Notes: generated by a model from the letters alone, not told the origin. Shown: positions 1 to 7,956, numbered from the stretch's first letter. The stretch is DNA of 12,581 nt from G963674505 sp964575975 (GCA_964575975.1 CAZNTU010000165.1:1-12581), one strand, 5' to 3'. A program made the numbers and translations.

Positions 1-317
1 CGCCGATCTATTGGTTCAGCTATACCGCCCAGATCAAGATGTTCGTCGATCGGATGTATTCCTTGATCAAATTCGCGGAATCGGGAGAAATCGGCTCGCC
101 TCTTGCCGGAAAAACTTTCGGCTTGCTTGCCACCGGCGGCGGTCCCGTCGAGGGCAATCTGGAAGTCCTGGAGCGCCAGTGGAAGATCCCGGCGGAAATG
201 ATGGGAAACGCTTTTCTTTCCTGCCTCTTTCCGAACGCCCCGCCGAGGGCCGGAGCGTTGCTGGAAGATCCGTCGGCGGTCGAAAAGGCGAGGGGGTTCG
301 GCTTGTCCCTGGCGTGA
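1..317 (+). CDS. NADPH-dependent FMN reductase-like flavoprotein, C-terminal part
   Basis: This is the 3' end of a gene that begins before the window; the reading frame enters at base 3 and stops at 315-317. The visible 104 residues open with PIYWFSYTAQIKMFVDR, which matches the 'PxYw..y.aqlK.fiDR' loop and helix of flavodoxin-fold NAD(P)H:FMN/quinone oxidoreductases. In that family this region contributes to FMN binding and dimer contacts. A later stretch (KTFGLLATGGGPVEGN) fits the next beta strand and loop. The N-terminal phosphate-binding loop is outside the window, so the cofactor cannot be confirmed. Such proteins are cytosolic and reduce flavins, quinones or similar acceptors. It is followed by its own intergenic gap and a separate promoter, so it is probably not part of the glycoside locus. 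No clear hairpin terminator follows. Confidence 0.75.
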   Translation, partial: PIYWFSYTAQIKMFVDRMYSLIKFAESGEIGSPLAGKTFGLLATGGGPVEGNLEVLERQWKIPAEMMGNAFLSCLFPNAPPRAGALLEDPSAVEKARGFGLSLA

Positions 318-342
318 TTCCAATCCCGAGCTGTTCCGCAGG

Positions 343-370
343 TTGACAAAAACACCATTGTAAATATTAT
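343..370 (+). promoter_or_regulatory. Predicted sigma70 promoter for the first GT4 gene
   Basis: TTGACA at 343-348 is a perfect -35 hexamer. It is followed after 16 bp by TATTAT at 365-370, which is 5/6 to TATAAT. The expected start of transcription near 377 gives a leader of about 105 nt to the ATG at 482. The element lies in the only gap between the flavoprotein gene and the glycosyltransferase. The assignment is by motif only. Confidence 0.6.
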
Positions 371-481
371 ACCCGCTGTTCGACAGTGTTGTTTCGCGCA
401 ACTCGAACAGATGGACGGAGGCTGTTCGTCGTTGTTTTTTTCGAACCCGGCGCGAGTTTCAGTTTCGAGGTTTTCTATAGC

Positions 482-1774
482 ATGATCAAGAACATCGGTT
501 TTGTTTCGACCCGCTTTTCCGGCACCGACGGAGTATCCATGGAAACCAGCAAGTGGGTCGCGGTTTTGGAGAAGAACGGTTACGTTTGTTTCTGGTTCGC
601 GGGAGAGCTGGATCGGGACGAGGAACGCAGCTATATCGTTCCCGAGGCTTTCTTCCAGCACGAGGCCATCGCGGAAATCAACCGCAAAGTGATCGGCCGC
701 GCCTACCGCGACCCGTCGATTACCGAAAAAATCCACGAATTGAGAAGTCTTCTGAAACACGAACTCTACGGTTTCGTCCGCAAGTTCGACATTCACATGC
801 TGATCGTGGAAAACGCGTCCACCATTCCCATGAACATTCCCCTCGGCCTCGCCGTTTCCGAATTCGTGGCGGAGAAGGGAATTCCGGTCATCGCCCATCA
901 TCACGACTTTTACTGGGAGCGGGACCGGTTCGCGGTCAACGCCGTGGGCGACTACATCCGCATGGCCTTTCCACCCAATCTTCCCACCATGAGGCACGTG
1001 GTGATCAATTCGGCCGCGCGGGAGGAGCTGGCTCTTCGCACGGGCATCGCCTCCAGCATCATCCCCAACGTGATCGATTTCGAAAATCCTCCCGCGACCG
1101 ACGAGAATCGATGTCGGAAACTGAGAGAGGCGATAGGGCTTGCCCCGGACGACGTCATGATCTTGCAGCCGACCCGGATCGTGCAGAGGAAGGGAATCGA
1201 GCACGCCGTGGAGTTGATCGGGGAATTGAACGATCCTCGATACAAGCTGGTCATTTCCCACGAGGCGGGCGACGAGGGGTTCGAGTACATGGAATGGCTG
1301 ATGGAGCACGCCTACAAGCACAAGGTCGATTTGAGGGTTTTGAAGACGAAAATGGGGGACCCTCTCAACGGCAGCAGGAACGGCGGCAAGGAATACTCGC
1401 TCTGGGACATCTATCCCCTCGCGGACTTCATCACGTACCCAAGCCTGTACGAGGGGTTCGGAAACGCCTTTCTGGAGGCCGTCTATTTCCGCAAGCCGAT
1501 TCTGATCAACCGCTACTCCATTTTCGCCAGGGACATCGAACCCAAGGGATTCGACCTGATCGCCATGGACGGCTACCTGACCAGGGGAAACGTCGCCAAG
1601 GTCAGGGAGGTCCTGGAAAACGAGGAGCGCCGCAGGCAAATGGTCGAGAAGAACTACGCCGTCGCATCCCGCTTTTATTCCTACGCCGTTCTGAAAAGCC
1701 GCCTGCAGGCGCTCATCGCTCAGTTTTTCGGCGAGGACGCCTCTATTGACGACACCTCCCCGGTCTTTTCCTGA
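482..1774 (+). CDS. GT4-family glycosyltransferase, MggA/MggS-like candidate (copy A)
   Basis: A 430-residue retaining glycosyltransferase with a GT-B fold, GT4 / 'group 1' type. Visible signatures are the N-terminal strand and loop GFVSTRFSGTDGVS (6-19), a conserved IAHHHDFYWERDRF block (137-150), the nucleotide-sugar site TRIVQRKGIEHA with R232 and K237, and the EX7E motif E324-E332 (EGFGNAFLE). The family transfers a hexose from an NDP-sugar to an acceptor in the cytosol. Because it sits tail-to-tail with gpgS, an acceptor such as glucosyl-3-phosphoglycerate or glucosylglycerate is likely. By analogy with Petrotoga MggA and Thermotoga MggS the donor may be GDP-mannose; this is inference. 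The ATG at 482 is chosen because it aligns with the N-terminus of the paralogue at 8031 and has GAGG 11 bp upstream. An in-frame GTG at 386 would add 32 residues with no ribosome site. Its last 55 bp overlap the 3' end of gpgS on the other strand. It is about 60% identical by eye to copy B in the N-terminal part. Confidence 0.8.
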   Translation: MIKNIGFVSTRFSGTDGVSMETSKWVAVLEKNGYVCFWFAGELDRDEERSYIVPEAFFQHEAIAEINRKVIGRAYRDPSITEKIHELRSLLKHELYGFVRKFDIHMLIVENASTIPMNIPLGLAVSEFVAEKGIPVIAHHHDFYWERDRFAVNAVGDYIRMAFPPNLPTMRHVVINSAAREELALRTGIASSIIPNVIDFENPPATDENRCRKLREAIGLAPDDVMILQPTRIVQRKGIEHAVELIGELNDPRYKLVISHEAGDEGFEYMEWLMEHAYKHKVDLRVLKTKMGDPLNGSRNGGKEYSLWDIYPLADFITYPSLYEGFGNAFLEAVYFRKPILINRYSIFARDIEPKGFDLIAMDGYLTRGNVAKVREVLENEERRRQMVEKNYAVASRFYSYAVLKSRLQALIAQFFGEDASIDDTSPVFS

Positions 1775-2724
1775 TATTCCGGGACGGTCGCCATGGGCGG
1801 CCTTTCCAGGGTCGCGACCTTGAACGCGTCGAGCAAAGGTTCGTTGTCCGCCAGCTTGTGCTGGATCATCTCCTCGTACAGGGGCTGCTTGATGTCGATG
1901 CGTCCCAGTTTCTCGATGCGATCCATGAAGGTTTTGACGATGGCGAACGACATGACCCCCAAGGCCTTGGTGTCCTGGTTCTTGTGGACGCGGCGGTCCA
2001 GATCGACCTGGGCCATGACGTCGAGTCCCCACCTGTGGTAAATGTCTAGAAGCATTCCGGTCTCGACCCCGTATCCGACCGGGAACGGAATTTTTTCGAA
2101 CACGTCCCGGAACCCCGCGTATTCTCCCGAAAGCGGCTGGATAATCTGGGTCAGTTCCGGAAAGAACAGGGAAAAAAGGGGGCGCACGACCAGCTCTGTG
2201 ACTCTTCCTCCCCCCGTGGCGCGCAACGTGCCCTTTTCCTCGAAAATGGGCCGGTCGTAGAACGCCTTGGAAAACCTGATCCGGTCGGAATAGAGCAGCG
2301 GCCCCAAAAGGCCGTAGACGAACCGGTGGTGGATGTTGTTGATGTCGGCGTCGATGTAGACGATGATATCGCCTTTGGCGATGAACAGGGCTTTCCAGAG
2401 ATTTTCCCCCTTGCCCCTCACCTTGCCCAGTTCCGGAAGAATGTCGTCGGCGAGGTACACGTCGACGCCGTACGACGCCGCGATTTCCCTCGTGCGGTCC
2501 TCCGAGCCGGAATCGATCACCACGATTTCGTCGAGCAAGGGATAGCGGGTCATCAGTTCGGATTTCATCACCAGGATTTCCTTGGCGATGGTCTTCTCCT
2601 CGTTCAATGTCGGAAAACAAAGGGAAATCTTCAGGTTCTTCTTTTCCTTCTGCTTCGTCAGCTCCTTCAAGTCCTTGAACTGGGAATGATGGAACGTGTT
2701 TTCCTTCAACCATTTATTGTTCAT
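1720..2724 (-). CDS. gpgS: Glucosyl-3-phosphoglycerate synthase (GT81)
   Basis: A 334-residue cytosolic GT-A-fold enzyme expected to transfer glucose from an NDP-glucose to 3-phosphoglycerate, giving glucosyl-3-phosphoglycerate, the first step to glucosylglycerate solutes. Family landmarks in order: CFPTLNEEKTI (36-46), IDSGSEDRT (70-78), the LPE...GKGENLW block (96-110), the metal/nucleotide DxD motif as D125-A-D127, the FYDRP segment (155-159), the acceptor loop PLSGEYAGFRD (197-207), and a late H247 followed by KN that fits the metal-binding histidine of GpgS. Length matches known GpgS proteins. The first 30 residues are charged and variable. The ATG has an AGGGAG site about 7 bp upstream, inside the preceding gene, and the start overlaps that gene's stop by 11 bp, so translation is probably coupled. 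It is the last gene of the minus-strand operon. Confident on family; the sugar donor is not readable from sequence. Confidence 0.88.
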   Translation of the reverse strand: MNNKWLKENTFHHSQFKDLKELTKQKEKKNLKISLCFPTLNEEKTIAKEILVMKSELMTRYPLLDEIVVIDSGSEDRTREIAASYGVDVYLADDILPELGKVRGKGENLWKALFIAKGDIIVYIDADINNIHHRFVYGLLGPLLYSDRIRFSKAFYDRPIFEEKGTLRATGGGRVTELVVRPLFSLFFPELTQIIQPLSGEYAGFRDVFEKIPFPVGYGVETGMLLDIYHRWGLDVMAQVDLDRRVHKNQDTKALGVMSFAIVKTFMDRIEKLGRIDIKQPLYEEMIQHKLADNEPLLDAFKVATLERPPMATVPEYQEKTGEVSSIEASSPKN

Positions 2725-3874
2725 CGCACACTCCCTTGTCTATTGCCGAGAGCACGCCTATCACTTGGGCGACGCCTTTCGCGACAGGGCCGATTTCGAT
2801 CGTCGCGTTCTCCTGCTGATAGTTTCTTCCGTTCGTGATTCCAAGGGTCACCGCCGGGATCTTCCTGGAAAGGAACACGGACAGCTCCGAGGAGCTGGGT
2901 CCGCCCACGTGATTGATTCCCAACGCCTCCATGATTCGCGTCGCGTTCTTGATCAAGGGATGGGAATATTTCAGTCGCGACGCCTTTTGGCTGCTGATGG
3001 TCCTCATGGCAAGCTCCACCACGTATTCGTGGCTGATTTCGCTGACGATGTCCTCGATATTGTCGAAAATTTCACGCGCCATTTCGTCGTTCGCGCTTTG
3101 AATCTCCAGTCCCAGGGAAGCTTCCACCGCAATCGTGCCGTGCTTGATCCCTCCTGCGATCTTGCCGATAATGACCTTCGACCGGGGTCTTTGCGGAAGC
3201 CTGATGGCCATGATTTCGTTGACGATCTCGTTGAGCACGAGGATAGCGTTGGGTTGGAATCTGAATTCCCACCCTTCCTTCAAGGGAACGACGCAATCGA
3301 TTTCGACCCGGATCATGCTGTGGGAATAGTAGTTCAGGCGGCCCAATCCGTCGCTTTCCAGGCATATGGCTCCTCTCACCGGCGTCCTCAAATGATCGAC
3401 CAGGGCGCGGACCCCGCCCAGGTTTCCCTCGCCGATGGATTCCACGACGCCGGCCAGCACGATGTCCGAATCGAAGGAGAGGCCGAGTCTCCGGACGATC
3501 TCGGGCATGGAGGCGAGCAGACCTACCCCGGCGGAGTTGTCCAAAATGCCGGGACCCGTGACGGCGTTTTCCTTGATGGAAAAATTGTGGTTCACGTCCT
3601 CGTCGAACACGGTGTCCAAGTGGGCCACCAGCAGAATGGGAGGTTTCGAGGGGGAATTTCCCCGAATGACCCCGATCGGATTTCCGAACTCGTCCGCCTT
3701 GCAATCGACCGCACCCAGTTCCTCCATTCGTTCCAGCACCATGTCGGCCCTGCGCTTCTCCTTGAACGTGGGCGCCGGTATCTGTCCGATCAGGACGATG
3801 TTCGTGACGATGATTTCCTTGAAATCCTCGATGGCCTCCTCGTATTTTCCCAAATTTTCGACGATCGATTTCAT
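2714..3874 (-). CDS. M20-peptidase-like protein with degenerate active site
   Basis: 386 residues with the overall plan of M20 zinc peptidases/aminoacylases. The first metal motif is intact (VAHLDTVFDE: H85, D87), as is the bridging aspartate in GPGILDNSAG (D112). A later acidic ligand is possible at E173/D175 (CLESDGLGRL). The usual Glu-Glu pair, expected before the 'G.G.LxG' loop, reads VVESIGEGNLGG (143-154), leaving only E145. The final His of the 'GG..HT..E' motif is replaced by NGRNYQQENATIEI (348-361). These two gaps suggest reduced or altered metal chemistry, or a non-hydrolytic role; this judgement is from manual alignment. Residues around 195-300 fit the inserted lid/dimer domain. 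It starts in an ATGA overlap with the HAD gene, with GGAG 7 bp upstream, and overlaps gpgS at its 3' end. No substrate is known; an amide or peptide-like ligand would be typical of the family. Confidence 0.75.
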   Translation of the reverse strand: MKSIVENLGKYEEAIEDFKEIIVTNIVLIGQIPAPTFKEKRRADMVLERMEELGAVDCKADEFGNPIGVIRGNSPSKPPILLVAHLDTVFDEDVNHNFSIKENAVTGPGILDNSAGVGLLASMPEIVRRLGLSFDSDIVLAGVVESIGEGNLGGVRALVDHLRTPVRGAICLESDGLGRLNYYSHSMIRVEIDCVVPLKEGWEFRFQPNAILVLNEIVNEIMAIRLPQRPRSKVIIGKIAGGIKHGTIAVEASLGLEIQSANDEMAREIFDNIEDIVSEISHEYVVELAMRTISSQKASRLKYSHPLIKNATRIMEALGINHVGGPSSSELSVFLSRKIPAVTLGITNGRNYQQENATIEIGPVAKGVAQVIGVLSAIDKGVCDEQ

Positions 3875-4794
3875 ATGGCTTCTCCGTTCTTAAGTGCGAC
3901 ATGCTCGACGACCTGCATCAGGTTCGCGACCGTGATGTCGGGACGCAAACCCGCGACGTCCGGATGGCCTTCCCGCGTGCGAAGCGAACGTTGATCCCCC
4001 GCGAACAGGACCGTTTGAAAACCTCGGGCGGCGGCCGGCGCCATGTCGTTCAGCATGTCGTTACCGACGTACAGAACGTTTCCTCTGGAAATTCCCGATT
4101 TTTCCAGTTCCGCGGCGGCCATTTCGAACATTCGAGAGGACGGTTTCGCATGGCCGCATCCATAGGAAAAGAATACCAGTCGCGGATCGAACCCGGCGTT
4201 TTCCAGTCCGCTATTTAGGAAATATTCCAGAATCAAGGGCGTGTAGAACTGGGCGTTGGAGATCAGGCCCAGCCTTACGGACCGTTTGCGGCACTCTTCC
4301 ACGAACCGACGGAAATCGGGCATGGGGTAGACCGGGTTGACCGTCAATTCGTACTCCAGCGCGAAAGCCATCGTCCCTTCCGGATCGTTTTTTTTCAAGA
4401 CCTTTTCCCAGATTTTAACGATATCGACTTCAGGATAATCGACGCCCTCGTTTCGCGACCGCTCGTGCTCTATGCGAATCTCGGCGGCAAGATTTTCCTT
4501 CAGTTCTTCGGGAGAGCCCGCGACGCCGTATTCCCGCATCAGCGACTCCACTTTGTTCCGGTCGAAATCCGCGCCGGATACTCCGATATCGCCCGCCGCG
4601 CTGACAATCAGGGTTCCGTAGACGTCCAAAAGCACGCATCGAACCGGAGCGTCGAGCTTTCCACCGGGGACCGCACCGGCGGGAACGGGCGCCAGCGGTC
4701 GGACATGCTTCGCGATCAGCTCCCTGCAACCGAGGCTTTCCGTCGCCGAATCCTCGGGGCGGAGGGTATTGTCATTCGTGTCCTTGTCTTTCAT
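3871..4794 (-). CDS. HAD-superfamily phosphatase-like hydrolase
   Basis: 307 residues with the four HAD motifs: I, VLLDVYGTLIVS with nucleophile D57; II, GLISNA with S179; III, HAKPSSRMF with K217; IV, VGNDMLNDM with D246/D250. A helical cap of about 80 residues lies between motifs I and II (type C1). Motif I has Tyr (Y59) where phosphatases usually carry the second, acid/base Asp. The same D-x-Y-G-T pattern occurs in 2-haloacid dehalogenases but also in uncharacterised HAD proteins. Given gpgS in the operon, the likely job is removing the phosphate from glucosyl-3-phosphoglycerate or an extended phosphorylated sugar; this is inference from context. A 50-residue, low-complexity N-terminal extension precedes the HAD core. 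The start overlaps the upstream glycosyltransferase by 23 bp and lacks a good ribosome site, so coupled translation is expected. No other phosphatase is present in the locus. Confidence 0.82.
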   Translation of the reverse strand: MKDKDTNDNTLRPEDSATESLGCRELIAKHVRPLAPVPAGAVPGGKLDAPVRCVLLDVYGTLIVSAAGDIGVSGADFDRNKVESLMREYGVAGSPEELKENLAAEIRIEHERSRNEGVDYPEVDIVKIWEKVLKKNDPEGTMAFALEYELTVNPVYPMPDFRRFVEECRKRSVRLGLISNAQFYTPLILEYFLNSGLENAGFDPRLVFFSYGCGHAKPSSRMFEMAAAELEKSGISRGNVLYVGNDMLNDMAPAAARGFQTVLFAGDQRSLRTREGHPDVAGLRPDITVANLMQVVEHVALKNGEAI

Positions 4795-6184
4795 ACGGAA
4801 CCCATTTCAAGAGGGAAAATCGAGCCGGAACTAGAAAATTTCTTAGAAGGACATGCTTGTCGATTCGATGTCCTACTCGTATTTCGCAGACCTTGGCGTA
4901 AACGTCAAGAAGCAACTTTCTGCAATTGTCTCGATTGTAGTTTTCCAGTATGGCCTTTTTGTTTTCGACGATTGTGTTTCCGTTTGCGAAGTCGCGTCCG
5001 AATTCCTCTAGGAACGGGTTGATTCTCCGAAGCTCTTGCAAGCTCTTTCGATCCTCGATCAGCCTGGCGAGCACCGATCTTTGCATGTGTTCGTCCAACA
5101 GGCCGAAATCGGCCAGCCCGTTCCCGTTTTCATCCAATGCCACGGGCGGGGCCGGGTTCGGATCGAGGTCGAAACGGCGGCGGACATCCTGGAAAGCCCT
5201 CGTCCATTTGGATACGAAGGACTCTGTCGCATTCCGATCCAGGGGGACCGGGAGTTTCGGGTAGAGGCGATCCAATCTCACGCCGTTTTTCATGAAGTCC
5301 GCGCATATGTCGGGAAGCGACCGTCCCCGAAGTCCTTTGCCGTAAAGCCACGGCTCCAGGAACGAAAACCCGAACCCTTCGGTGATGCTCGTGTTCACGA
5401 TATGGCGGGCGGAACCCATGAGATCGCCAAAATCGGCATGCAGGCCGGCTTCGAAGACGACCGCGAGTCCCGCTGTTTTGCAGAACGCCTTCCAGTCCTC
5501 GTAACTTTCCATGTCCGCAGGGCTGTCTGGAGGACGCGTAATCGCCAGCTTTTCGCCTTTTCGAAAAAACAGGGACAGAAGAACGGCTTCCCCGATGTTC
5601 TTGCGCCGAATCGCCCTTACCGGATACAGCACGTTGTCGGAAAGGGGGACGGGTCGGAGTTCGGGCGGCGAGTCCACCATGTTGGGAACGAGGTGCAGTC
5701 CTTCCGGTTCCAGTCCCGCTTCGGCCAGGAACCCGAAGTCTCTCGAATTGATGGCGGCGTAATGGCAGTCGCGAGGATAGGGTTCCCTGGAGAATGCCGC
5801 CGGCCTGCCGTCCTCGGCGAAGTCGTGGATCTGAACGAGAAGACGAATCCCGCGTTCTTGAAGAATTTTCAGGACCCTGAGCAACGTATTGTTTTTCGCG
5901 AGAGTGGCGTTGTGCGCGTGAAGAACGTCGCAACCGTCTTTCCACCGGTCGAAAATCGCGTCGAGCACCGCATGGGCGGTCTTCTCCGGAGGTTCGGGCG
6001 GACGGTCCTCCGATTCGTATCCCAAGCCGGGTATCTCGACCGTCGGAAAAGGATAGTCGTCTTCTGGAACCTCCCCCGCCAGAATCAGACCGTCGCAATG
6101 GTCTTTCAGCGCCTCGGCCTGTTGTCTAATGACAGTGGCGACTCCGCCGGTTTTAAGATGGTAATGGAGAAAGACGATTTTCAT
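4772..6184 (-). CDS. GT4-like glycosyltransferase with long C-terminal region
   Basis: 470 residues. The N-terminal half starts with MKIVFLHYHLKTGGVATVI, the typical first strand and glycine loop of GT4 enzymes, followed by LHAHNA (88-93), VQIHDF (117-122), LVPNMVDSP (165-173), YPVRAIRRKNIGEA (187-200, the donor-phosphate Arg/Lys site) and the EX7E motif E269-E277 (EGFGFSFLE). The region after about residue 290 is long, Arg/Lys/Glu-rich and ends in a helical segment, which is unusual for the family. It is much more diverged from copies A and B than they are from each other. It probably moves a hexose onto a glucosylglycerate-type acceptor; donor and product are not readable. Start: the ATG at 6184 matches the family start and lies 23 bp after the phosphorylase stop; an upstream in-frame start at 6244 would lie within that gene. 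A GGGGG tract 7 bp upstream is a weak ribosome site. It overlaps the HAD gene by 23 bp. Confidence 0.8.
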   Translation of the reverse strand: MKIVFLHYHLKTGGVATVIRQQAEALKDHCDGLILAGEVPEDDYPFPTVEIPGLGYESEDRPPEPPEKTAHAVLDAIFDRWKDGCDVLHAHNATLAKNNTLLRVLKILQERGIRLLVQIHDFAEDGRPAAFSREPYPRDCHYAAINSRDFGFLAEAGLEPEGLHLVPNMVDSPPELRPVPLSDNVLYPVRAIRRKNIGEAVLLSLFFRKGEKLAITRPPDSPADMESYEDWKAFCKTAGLAVVFEAGLHADFGDLMGSARHIVNTSITEGFGFSFLEPWLYGKGLRGRSLPDICADFMKNGVRLDRLYPKLPVPLDRNATESFVSKWTRAFQDVRRRFDLDPNPAPPVALDENGNGLADFGLLDEHMQRSVLARLIEDRKSLQELRRINPFLEEFGRDFANGNTIVENKKAILENYNRDNCRKLLLDVYAKVCEIRVGHRIDKHVLLRNFLVPARFSLLKWVPYERQGHE

Positions 6185-6207
6185 GCCGAAGCCCCCGTAA
6201 AGGAGTT

Positions 6208-7911
6208 TCAATGGAATTCGTCGCTCAGCCACACGAACTGGCAAGGCTCGAGTTCCAGGTTTTTTAAAGCCGTTTCCCTGTTCGTGAACAGATCGACCAT
6301 TTTATCGTTCTCCCCGACGCCGGACAGGCGAACCTCGACTCTTTCGGAGGAAACATTGGCTATTGCCAAAAGTGTCTGGGATCCGCCCTTTCGCTCGAAG
6401 GCGAAAACCCTCGGGTCCGCGTCCAGCACTCGAAAATCCGCGTTCGGATGAAACGCGGGCTGTCTTCGTCGAACGCCGATCATTTCCAGGTACGGGTGGA
6501 ATACGCGGGAACGAAAGCCGTCCGGGTTTTCCAATTCCTTTTCGACCTTTTCGGCATCGAGCTTTTCCCGATTGACGCTGCGGGGCATGCCGGTCTTTTC
6601 GACCCCTGCGGTCCAGTTGCGGGACCCCAGAACGCTGTGGACGTATGTCGCGGGAACTCCCGGAAGCGCGTACTGCACCGCCTGGGACGCCAAGAACCTT
6701 CGAACGTCCAAGGCTCGATCCGCGTCGGTACCGTCGGGCGTTCGAAGGGCGTCGAAATAGACGATATTAAGCTCGTATGGACTCCGGGAGCCGTCGGGGT
6801 TCGTCTTGTAAGAGACCATGCCTCCGTTTTTCTCGACCCTGTCGCACAGCCGGGCGATTTCAGAAGCGGATACGATTCCCTCCAACGGTCGGACTCCGAT
6901 CCCGTCGTGGGAGGCGGTGAAGTTGAAAAAGGCGCAGTTTTCCGAAGGGGTTCGAAGTCCGGCCGCCCATTCGGACAGCAGCCGCGCGTCACCGTTTACA
7001 AAGGCATGGAGCAAAAGGGGAGGGAGGGTGAAATTGTAGACCATGTGGGCCTCGTCGGTTCCGTCTCCGAAATAGCTTGTGTTTTCGTCGTGGGGCACGT
7101 TGGTCTCGGTCAGGATCGCGGTCCCTGGAGCGACCTTTTCTATGATCGCCCTGAACAGCCGGACCGCGTCGTGGGTTTGCTCCAAATGGATGCACGAGGT
7201 TCCCGGCTCTTTCCAGAGATAGGCAACGGCGTCCATTCTCAGCGCGGACGCCCCCTGTTTCAAATAGAACAGCAGGACCGAGAGCATTTTTCCAAGCACT
7301 TCCGGGCTCTTGTAGTTCAAATCGATTTGATCGGCGCCGAACGTGGTCCAAACATGAGCCTTTTCCCCCGACTTTTTCTCGAACTCCGTCAGCAATGGCA
7401 GCGCCCTCGGACGGGCGACCATGGAAAGATCCATGGCCGGATCGACCTCGATCGCCAAATCCCGGAAGCCTTCCTTTTCGGCCAGGTACTTTCGAAACCA
7501 GTCGCCGCGGGCGGACACGTGATTGAGGACAAAGTCGAACGCGAGTTTGAAATCCCGCCCGATTTCGTCGATGTCGGACCACTCCCCCAGATCGGGATTC
7601 ACCGCCGTGAAATCCATCACCGAAAAGCCGTCGTCCGAGGAATACGGAAAAAAAGGCAGGATGTGGATGGTATCGAAGTATCCCTTGAAACGACGCAAGG
7701 CGAATTCGCGAAGCGTTTCCAGAGGCCGCCGGTCTTCGCGGAGCAGCGAGTCTCCGTAGGTTATCAGGAACGCGTCGGTCTGGTCGAACATCTCCCTTCT
7801 CTTCTTTTCGAGAGGGGAGAACGATTCGATCAACGGGGAGACAAGGCGACGAGCCTCGTCTCCCTTTTTTTCTCCGTAGATTTTTTTCAACAAATTCGAA
7901 ATCGATGCCAT
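6208..7911 (-). CDS. GH13_18 sugar phosphorylase, probably glucosylglycerate phosphorylase
   Basis: 567 residues of the sucrose-phosphorylase-like subfamily GH13_18. Landmarks in order: HILPFFPYSSDDGFSVMDF (83-101), DFVLNH (126-131), LRMDAVAYLW with nucleophile D227, the GTSCIHLEQTH block (237-247), the acid/base E269 in ILTETNVPH, the YFGDG...EAHMVYNF segment (280-294) and SHDGIGVRP with D336. These enzymes cleave an alpha-glucoside with phosphate to give alpha-glucose 1-phosphate, in the cytosol. Specificities within the subfamily include sucrose, sucrose 6'-phosphate, glucosylglycerol and glucosylglycerate. The length and the EAHMVYNF..PPL..HA region look most like the glucosylglycerate group that includes E. 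coli YcjM. Together with gpgS in the same operon this makes 2-O-alpha-glucosylglycerate the best guess, so it would recycle the solute. It is the first gene of the operon. AAGGAGG lies 9 bp before the ATG. Subfamily is confident; substrate is inference. Confidence 0.87.
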   Translation of the reverse strand: MASISNLLKKIYGEKKGDEARRLVSPLIESFSPLEKKRREMFDQTDAFLITYGDSLLREDRRPLETLREFALRRFKGYFDTIHILPFFPYSSDDGFSVMDFTAVNPDLGEWSDIDEIGRDFKLAFDFVLNHVSARGDWFRKYLAEKEGFRDLAIEVDPAMDLSMVARPRALPLLTEFEKKSGEKAHVWTTFGADQIDLNYKSPEVLGKMLSVLLFYLKQGASALRMDAVAYLWKEPGTSCIHLEQTHDAVRLFRAIIEKVAPGTAILTETNVPHDENTSYFGDGTDEAHMVYNFTLPPLLLHAFVNGDARLLSEWAAGLRTPSENCAFFNFTASHDGIGVRPLEGIVSASEIARLCDRVEKNGGMVSYKTNPDGSRSPYELNIVYFDALRTPDGTDADRALDVRRFLASQAVQYALPGVPATYVHSVLGSRNWTAGVEKTGMPRSVNREKLDAEKVEKELENPDGFRSRVFHPYLEMIGVRRRQPAFHPNADFRVLDADPRVFAFERKGGSQTLLAIANVSSERVEVRLSGVGENDKMVDLFTNRETALKNLELEPCQFVWLSDEFH

Positions 7912-7956
7912 AGCCGTATCCCTCCTTTAATGCCTTCCCGTACCTCTTTCTCCCGC

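Noticed and set aside
386..481. GTG-initiated N-terminal extension of the first GT4 gene.
   Set aside because: No ribosome site precedes it, the 32 extra residues do not match copy B, and it would start only about 9 nt after the predicted transcription start.
20..2713. Very long open frame (897 codons) on the minus strand.
   Set aside because: It runs antisense to copy A and out of frame with gpgS, has no family motif, and is rich in Arg, Gly and His as expected for a shadow frame in GC-rich DNA.
2696..3994. Open frame of 432 codons on the plus strand.
   Set aside because: It is wholly antisense to the M20-like gene, whose own frame has clear family motifs; the plus-strand translation has none.
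3871..4794. Reading the HAD protein as a 2-haloacid dehalogenase because of DVYGT in motif I.
   Set aside because: Other dehalogenase features are not evident, and the gpgS context favours a phosphatase; the motif alone is not decisive.
6208..7911. Sucrose phosphorylase as the specific name for the GH13_18 enzyme.
   Set aside because: The subfamily is mixed in specificity and the neighbourhood points to glucosylglycerate; no sucrose genes are present.
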